The notes beneath the pieces were generated by a model that was not told the DNA's origin, searched no databases, and saw only the letters and a list, made by a program, of their open reading frames with translations. The position numbers and the translations under genes are program-made. 58,909 nt of DNA from an uncultured Lentisphaerota bacterium (GTDB taxonomy: Bacteria; Verrucomicrobiota; Kiritimatiellia; RFP12; UBA1067), in assembly GCA_946413265.1 (NCBI GenBank), contig CAMKJU010000014.1, positions 1-58,909 of the forward strand. The letters run 5' to 3'. Position 1 is the first letter of the stretch. The number at the start of each line of letters is the position of its first letter. Positions 55,001 through 58,909 of this stretch are shown here, in pieces.

Positions 55001-57704
55001 GAATGACCGATCGTTTTTCATAGTCAAGTTCTTCAAAAACAGGGCGTTGATGAAAGAATTGGCAGGGATTGTCAAACTTGGTGGCGCGAAGTTGACCACG
55101 GAGAGGTTGGCGAACGATCTGCCTGCGATGAAAACGTACGTTGGCGTTTGTAAGAAGCTAGCCGATATGGCGGGGGAAACTGCAGAGGATTACGTCGACA
55201 TCCCCGTGAATCTCAGGGAAGCAGTTTCAAGGGTAATTGAAGTTTGGCCCTCGTTTAAAGAGAAATGCGATAATATTTTTGAGTTCACGGAAGATCGCGT
55301 TCTCTCCTCGAATGTCTGGGAGCTTTACGAGATATGTAAATCTATTGTTGAGAACATAGACGATCTTCGTAATGTTCTTCGTTATCGCAAGACTCTTGTA
55401 AAGGCGAAAGCACTTGGGGTCGGTGCCATTGCCGATTATATCGTGGCCAACGATGACGGTAATCTTGATGTCCTCAAAGTATTTGATGACGTGTACGCAT
55501 CGAAGATGCTTGACGCGATACTTGCTCATTCTTCTATCTTGGCAGAGTTTAGCGGACTTGGTCAGGAAGAACGCATCGAACGATTCAGGGGCATCGACAA
55601 GAAGTATACAGACCTCTCTAAGAACATGATCTTTGCAAAGCTTGCAGCCACTTTGCCGCGTAGAAGAAATGGCCCATGCCCAGAAGGATCGGAACTTGGC
55701 ATGTTAAAGCGCGAATGTGAGAAGAAGTCGCGACATAAGGCAGTGCGCCAGATATTGGCTGATTGCAAGACATTGATTTCTACATTAAAGCCATGTTTCT
55801 TGATGAGCCCGCTGTCCGTGGCCCAGTATCTGCCAGTGGATTCCTCACCCTTTGATCTGATAGTATTTGACGAGGCTTCACAGATTCCTGTGTGGGATGC
55901 TATTGGGGTTATTGCTCGTGGCAAGCAACTTATTGTGGTCGGCGACCCCAAGCAGATGCCTCCAACGAGTTTCTTCCAAAAAGGAGAGATGGAGGATGTG
56001 GATCGAACTGACGATTCAATCGTCGATCAGGAAAGTATTCTTGACGAATGTCTTGTCGCCGGCGTGTATTCGACCTATCTCAACTGGCACTACCGTAGCC
56101 GTCATGAGGCATTGATTGCGTTTAGTAACGAACACTACTATGACAGTAAACTTTGTACCTTCCCGTCTGCAACGATGTCGCCGCGCCTAGGGGTCAAGTT
56201 CGTATTTGTCGAAGGTGGCAAATTCGAGAAACAGGGCAAGGGACCGAGGGTGAACACTGTAGAGGCCAAGGCGTTAGTCGACTACATCTGTTCCGAAGTC
56301 AAAAAGGCTGACTATAAAAAACGCTCGATCGGAGTGGTGACGTTCAGCATGCCGCAACAGAAATTGATACAGACCATGCTTGACGAACGCCGCAGCGAGG
56401 ATCCGGTTCTTGAGAAGCTTCTACCAGAGGAGGGTGATGGGGCATACTTCGTTAAGAATCTCGAGAATGTACAGGGTGATGAAAGTGACGTCATTCTCTT
56501 TTCCGTTGGGTATGCTCCAGATGAGAACGGCAAATTCACGATGAACTTCGGGCCTCTCAATTTATCTGGGGGCGAACGACGACTCAATGTTGCTGTTACC
56601 CGCGCTAAAGAGCAGGTGATTGTGTTCTCGTCCATTCATGGCTCTCAAATTGATGCGGGCGAAGGTGGACGTACAAAGGCCGTGGGGGCAGGACACCTTA
56701 AAGCTTTCCTCGAATACGCCGAGCGGGGAAGTACGGTGTCATCTGGCTCTGATGTGAGTGGTTCAGATGAAGAGTTCAGGAATGTCGTGGCGTCGTTTTT
56801 GGCGGAAAAGGGGTTTAAAGTGGATCGCAATGTTGGATGCTCTGAGTATCGCATTGACTTGGCAGTGCGGGATCCTGCAGATCCGGATAAATATTTGATG
56901 GGCATCGAGTGTGACGGCCCTTCGTATGCAGAGCAACGGACGGCTCAGGATCGTGACGTAAATCGCGTAGGCGTTTTAGAGGGCCTCGGATGGCACATGT
57001 GCCATGTCTGGAGCGTTGATTGGACGTTTGACCGCAAAAAAGCCGAAGAACATCTTCTTCAGCTACTAGACAAGGCTGGCACCGAGCCAAGCGATGAGAA
57101 TGGAAAGGCGAGTTGTTCGTCTGAATCATCAAGTGTATCAACCCCGATCGCGAGTAATCCCCAACCTAACCACTCTAAGACACATCTGGAATACAAAATC
57201 TGGAAGAGTGAATCGATCTTCCTACATGAATATTTCTATGAGCCGTCTTCACGGCAACAAATTTCCCAGATGTTGCAAGATGTTATATCCACCGAGTGGC
57301 CGATTTGTGACATGGTTCTCCGCAAGCGGGTTGGCAAGGCGTGGGGACTCTCACGCATGACAGAGGCCGTACATCGTATTTTTGATGCGTGTATGCCAGC
57401 TGAATGTGTCGTTACCGAACACGAGACAGGTAAGGTCTATTGGCCTCAAGGTGTGAATCCTTTGGAATGGAGGGATTATCGTGTCCCGTCTAGCGACCCA
57501 AACGCCAAGAGGATTCTTGAAGAGATTCCACCGGAAGAACTGATGAACGCCATGTGTGAAGTTTTGGCAGATCTTGGCGGATGTCATCAGGACGAGTTAT
57601 ACAAAGAGACGTTAAAGCTATTTGGTCTTTCAACGCTTACGGCCAAAGCTCGGAAACTACTAGATGTAGCTTTCAAGGCCCTTCAAAATTCTGGATTGAT
57701 ATGA
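52038..57704 (+). CDS. DUF4011-type SF1 helicase with Vsr/MTES_1575-like nuclease domain
   Basis: The protein has 1888 residues. N-terminal beta domains precede a transglutaminase-like segment (Cys231 in LGTCIETSLLFAAVM, His257 in KGHCYVGCHL). DUF4011 begins at W387 (WTQKLLDFSARNRLLNIPR). The helicase core has Walker A GPPGTGKSQTITNI (Lys702), Walker B LIVFDEASQIPVWDA, VVGDPKQMPPTSFF, and the late motifs VQGDESDVILFSVGY and LNVAVTRAKEQVIVF. A Vsr/DUF559-like PDDEXK fold follows (about 1570-1680, EYRIDLAV and GIECDGPSYAEQ), then a DUF3320-like domain. Proteins of this architecture occur in anti-phage islands (called hhe, as I recall). Lower GC (29 of 60 bases in one line, against 38 of 60 in gyrA) suggests acquisition by transfer. 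The start at ATG 52038 overlaps the channel gene. Confidence 0.9.
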   Translation: MTEESESNGEVTMPEQIVAELDVLKFVNLALMQNGLPVAQDLRVENPTNEVLKDVVCSFSSDDGLIVPTEVSFKEVLPKSNIGKANVGILLNQRRVLEARDEPIESSLKMVVTVAGNKICQRTYSMTILTTDQWLGIRPYAELLSAYVLPNANFVNRIQAEAANEIQATTGSSSLEGYQSGKKRALEICASIYSTIQKMGISYCNPPSSFGQPGQKIRLPNEMEKYKLGTCIETSLLFAAVMEKCQLHPVLIIIKGHCYVGCHLVEECFADVIVRDMQTLRKRADLDEFVAIETTKVTSDAPFNEAEKLGRSLLDDDETFICAIDVVRSRETGIRPLSLGSSFESSYMASGRDVNAENNGDVRELQESVDLSTLKRAQTTQSRIDRWTQKLLDFSARNRLLNIPRTSRQVIPLMCSNVAGLEDQIAANKTITIRSIVDSMGEKTLDDLINNRLAKDQCNDIINAELSHRRLCVMMSPREVHRRLSDLYHDAKTDLEESGVNTLFLSIGVLQWMEPGTGANRKSYRAPILMVPVRLERASMAEGVKMFRLDEDTTINTTLIEFLRAQFNILLPGLDPLPTDDSGVNVSLILQIFRQTIKDMEGWEVFDDAYVGCFSFGKFVMWKDMTDRVDELKKNPLVNHLIGGGGFFDDGIEVFPAEEVSQHIKPGELYCPVSYDSSQLTAVLYSEIGKSFVLHGPPGTGKSQTITNIIAHNLALGRRVLFVSEKKAALDVVKDRLDRIGLTPFCLELHSNKTEKGKFYEQIKAALAVPETPAPCEWDQVVADFEKNRHELDDYIVELHKPYPNGLTAYNCFSRAMQHGTDAQLDLLEIDCLTQDRVTYQESRQVVKELGVTFRGVTEEALKATPELKIETWSPVLERQLKNAAQELAIAANGLLVPLKTVYDEMGIEDDGSVKTIESLVEILSVIKGQGKVLKRFIDKSGNTSVQFLGELLKLSISRQKASESLVPYRIDQILDLDLDGLGHRLEENDRSFFIVKFFKNRALMKELAGIVKLGGAKLTTERLANDLPAMKTYVGVCKKLADMAGETAEDYVDIPVNLREAVSRVIEVWPSFKEKCDNIFEFTEDRVLSSNVWELYEICKSIVENIDDLRNVLRYRKTLVKAKALGVGAIADYIVANDDGNLDVLKVFDDVYASKMLDAILAHSSILAEFSGLGQEERIERFRGIDKKYTDLSKNMIFAKLAATLPRRRNGPCPEGSELGMLKRECEKKSRHKAVRQILADCKTLISTLKPCFLMSPLSVAQYLPVDSSPFDLIVFDEASQIPVWDAIGVIARGKQLIVVGDPKQMPPTSFFQKGEMEDVDRTDDSIVDQESILDECLVAGVYSTYLNWHYRSRHEALIAFSNEHYYDSKLCTFPSATMSPRLGVKFVFVEGGKFEKQGKGPRVNTVEAKALVDYICSEVKKADYKKRSIGVVTFSMPQQKLIQTMLDERRSEDPVLEKLLPEEGDGAYFVKNLENVQGDESDVILFSVGYAPDENGKFTMNFGPLNLSGGERRLNVAVTRAKEQVIVFSSIHGSQIDAGEGGRTKAVGAGHLKAFLEYAERGSTVSSGSDVSGSDEEFRNVVASFLAEKGFKVDRNVGCSEYRIDLAVRDPADPDKYLMGIECDGPSYAEQRTAQDRDVNRVGVLEGLGWHMCHVWSVDWTFDRKKAEEHLLQLLDKAGTEPSDENGKASCSSESSSVSTPIASNPQPNHSKTHLEYKIWKSESIFLHEYFYEPSSRQQISQMLQDVISTEWPICDMVLRKRVGKAWGLSRMTEAVHRIFDACMPAECVVTEHETGKVYWPQGVNPLEWRDYRVPSSDPNAKRILEEIPPEELMNAMCEVLADLGGCHQDELYKETLKLFGLSTLTAKARKLLDVAFKALQNSGLI

Positions 57705-57827
57705 TACTGTGGCAGAAAGGGCGTACTTTAGTCCGTACCATAATCGCATTTGGGCGTGAAATCTGCAAAAGCATGTTTCACGACCGGTTTTGATTGCGGT
57801 CTGCCGAACAAGTAAGGATCGATAAAG

Positions 57828-58106
57828 TCACAAGTCAAGGTCGGAGTGCGTTCCCGTGTCGGCAAGCGTCAGGATGAGGATGTCGTCTTGAATCTTGTAG
57901 AGCAGAACCCAGTCATTCTCGATGTAGCAGTCTCTGAATCCGGCGGGGTTGTTGACGAGCGGATGGTCTTTGTATTGCGGCGGCAATGCTTCTCCGTTGG
58001 CAAGCATTCGCACGACATTCGCGATCTTCTTGATGTCCTTCCCGCGCTTGAGCATCTTCTTGAGGCTCTTCTTGAAGCGAGAAGTCTTTCTGACTCCATA
58101 TTTCAT
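57828..58106 (-). CDS. yafQ: YafQ/RelE-family mRNA interferase toxin
   Basis: This 92-residue protein matches YafQ: VRKTSRFKKSLKKMLKRGKD at the N-terminus, LPPQYKDHPLVNNPAGFRDC with the conserved His, and YIENDWVLLYKIQDDILILT at the C-terminus. Such toxins cleave mRNA on the ribosome. Catalytic-type residues (the His in DHPL, the Arg-Asp-Cys stretch, Asp in the ENDW loop) are present, so it is probably active unless its antitoxin state matters. It overlaps the DinJ-like gene by 4 nt (ATGA) and runs on the minus strand towards the helicase gene. The last residues (HSDLDL) extend a little past the usual HSDLF end. Confidence 0.9.
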   Translation of the reverse strand: MKYGVRKTSRFKKSLKKMLKRGKDIKKIANVVRMLANGEALPPQYKDHPLVNNPAGFRDCYIENDWVLLYKIQDDILILTLADTGTHSDLDL

Positions 58107-58423
58107 GACAACATGAATTCCTCAAGTTTGTCAGGGTCGGTACAAGTGGGCGCATTAGGGTCGTTTACAACTTCGTTTGCTTCTTTTACAGCGGCGAGCA
58201 GCCGTTCGTGCTTGCTCTGTCGGGAAAGCTTAAATGGTATTTCGCCTACGGCCAAGCACTTCTTGAAGAAACATGTTATGGCAGTCGTCATGTTCATGCC
58301 GATTTCGTCAAAGAACTCCTCGGCGTCGGCCGAAGATACATGACGGCGATTTGTGCGTGATGCGGGCGCAGCCGCAGTGAAGCCGTGTTGGCATGATCGT
58401 CCTTGCGCAGCACCGTGAAACAT
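58103..58423 (-). CDS. dinJ: DinJ/RelB-family antitoxin with abnormal N-terminus
   Basis: The conserved DinJ core is clear: DAEEFFDEIGMNMTTAITCF then FKKCLAVGEIPFKLSRQ, with a C-terminal toxin-binding tail ending DKLEEFMLS. The N-terminal strand that should precede DAEEFF (of the type MANTASxxxRxD) is not in this frame. In this frame the first ATG is at 58423, giving 106 residues with an unrelated start (MFHGAAQGRSCQHG). Another frame contains ANTASLRLR just after an ATG at 58394 that lacks one G, so the 5' part looks frameshifted. Whether a working antitoxin is made is unclear; the helix-strand part needed for toxin binding is intact. Confidence 0.65.
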   Translation of the reverse strand: MFHGAAQGRSCQHGFTAAAPASRTNRRHVSSADAEEFFDEIGMNMTTAITCFFKKCLAVGEIPFKLSRQSKHERLLAAVKEANEVVNDPNAPTCTDPDKLEEFMLS

Positions 58424-58464
58424 CCGACCCGGAGACCGGATGAGTAGATGAAAGCGTATTCGTG

Positions 58465-58560
58465 AGCCGCCAAGATGGCGGCTCTCCCAGTTAACGGCGC
58501 CGCCAAGATGGCGGCTCTCCCAGTTAGTGCCGCCGCCAAGATGGCGGCGTTCCCAGTTAT
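58465..58560. repeat. Three tandem palindromic units upstream of dinJ
   Basis: Three copies of about 28-30 bp, each with GCCGCC-AAGAT-GGCGGC and then a CTCCCAGTTA-type tail (the third GTTCCCAGTTA), start near 58465, 58500 and 58530. Read on the minus strand they would encode NWESRHLGG three times. They lie in the gap between the DinJ-like gene and the last gene. No other gene is supported from 58424 to 58774. Confidence 0.88.
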
Positions 58561-58597
58561 TTGTCAGCGACACTTCCCAGAAAATCCATTTCCCTTC

Positions 58598-58626
58598 TTG
58601 CGTTAAGGGCGCGGATTTGGCATAAT
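58598..58626 (+). promoter_or_regulatory. Promoter of the last gene
   Basis: TTGCGT (58598-58603), a 17-nt spacer, and CATAAT (58621-58626) preceded by TTTGG and followed by AAACGCG. It is the same promoter type as before gyrA. The leader to the ATG at 58775 is about 140 nt. Confidence 0.75.
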
Positions 58627-58664
58627 AAACGCGCTGGATCTTTCAGACGCACAGGGTGTTTTCT

Positions 58665-58752
58665 GCGGGTGGTTTCAAGTCACATGGCTTGGCTCGCGAA
58701 TGGTGCGGAAGAGATCGGTTTCCGTCTTGTCTGCACGGCGGGGCTGAAGTAA
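58665..58752 (+). other. Possible relic of a formylglycine-generating-enzyme-like C-terminus
   Basis: The frame ends SSHMAWLANGAEEIGFRLVC followed by TAGLK and TAA. The segment EEIGFRLVC resembles the GFRL-type end of FGE/SUMF1-like proteins. The rest of such a domain is absent, so it would be a fragment. The match is short and may be chance. Confidence 0.25.
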
Positions 58753-58774
58753 GCAAAGAGGTGCTGTAAACGCC

Positions 58775-58909
58775 ATGACTGCAGGAAAATCAACTGTTGG
58801 ATTCGCAAGATTCGCATGTGCCGCGTGTGGCATGCTTGTGGCCGCCGCCGCTACGGCCATGCCGACGCTGCCGGAGATCGGTTTCGAGCTGACCTTGCGA
58901 CAGGCTGTC
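58775..58909 (+). CDS. Secreted protein, N-terminus only (cut by window end)
   Basis: Only 45 codons are in the window. They encode a signal peptide (TVGFARFACAACGMLVAAAA ending ATA) and the first mature residues MPTLPEIGFELTLRQAV. AGAGGTG lies 11 nt before the ATG, and a good promoter stands upstream. The family cannot be named from this part. Secreted proteins with similar starts in this type of organism are often large beta-rich surface proteins, but that is a guess. Confidence 0.6.
   Translation, partial: MTAGKSTVGFARFACAACGMLVAAAATAMPTLPEIGFELTLRQAV

Noticed and set aside
58294..58539. Minus-strand frame containing ANTASLRLR
   Set aside because: Too short and lacking the DinJ core; treated as evidence of a frameshift rather than a separate gene.
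58465..58560. Three palindromic units considered as a CRISPR array
   Set aside because: Only three units, with 5-8 nt between them, and no cas gene in the window.

Overview
The window looks like a chromosomal segment of a GC-rich bacterium of the PVC superphylum. A Kiritimatiellota-type intestinal glycan degrader is my best guess. It rests on several very large secreted glycosidases and C10 peptidases with LamG, PA14-like and chitobiase-C-terminal-like domains, DUF5107 and BatD-like proteins, a GTP-type PEP carboxykinase, and many short palindromic repeats. No rRNA or other taxonomic anchor is present, so this stays an inference.

Layout. 1-665: a toxin-antitoxin pair (FitA-like/VapC) cut by the window edge. 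781-16050: secreted proteins, namely a six-hairpin glycosidase with a discoidin domain, two giant tandem C10 peptidase paralogs, a leucine-rich-repeat lipoprotein and a DUF5107/TPR protein. 16057-26188: a MATE exporter, a Phd antitoxin with a degenerate Doc-like partner, a repeat-containing surface protein, tRNA-Arg(CCG), a polyamine pair (arginine/lysine-type decarboxylase and speE), mnmE, nadC, coaX, a lipoprotein and trkA. 26332-46272: trpB2, an M14-GH50 fusion, pckG, a metallophosphatase, gyrA, cysK, a BatD-like pair, a divergently transcribed U32 peptidase, a Bax-inhibitor-1 protein and a Met8-HemA fusion. 46296-50127: GH89-like and GH20 enzymes, fitting removal of alpha- and beta-linked N-acetylhexosamine from mucin- or GAG-like glycans. 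50128-58909: an accessory region with a decayed toxin-antitoxin locus between direct repeats, an AT-richer two-gene unit (voltage-gated-type cation channel overlapping a 1888-residue DUF4011 helicase-nuclease), and a DinJ/YafQ pair on the other strand.

Three things stand out. First, several families of short palindromic or composite repeats sit between genes and also in frame inside at least seven protein genes. One 26-bp unit is identical in two unrelated glycosidase genes but is read in different frames, and a 49-bp two-part element recurs in a gene and in an intergenic region. Second, many promoters share one architecture: TTGCGN, about 17 nt, an extended -10 of the TGGTATAAT type, then often CCGC. 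Several lie so close to the start codon that the mRNA should be leaderless. Third, the channel/helicase unit at 51164-57704 is a candidate two-component defence locus: its base composition differs from its neighbours, the genes overlap by 8 nt, and toxin-antitoxin debris lies on both sides.
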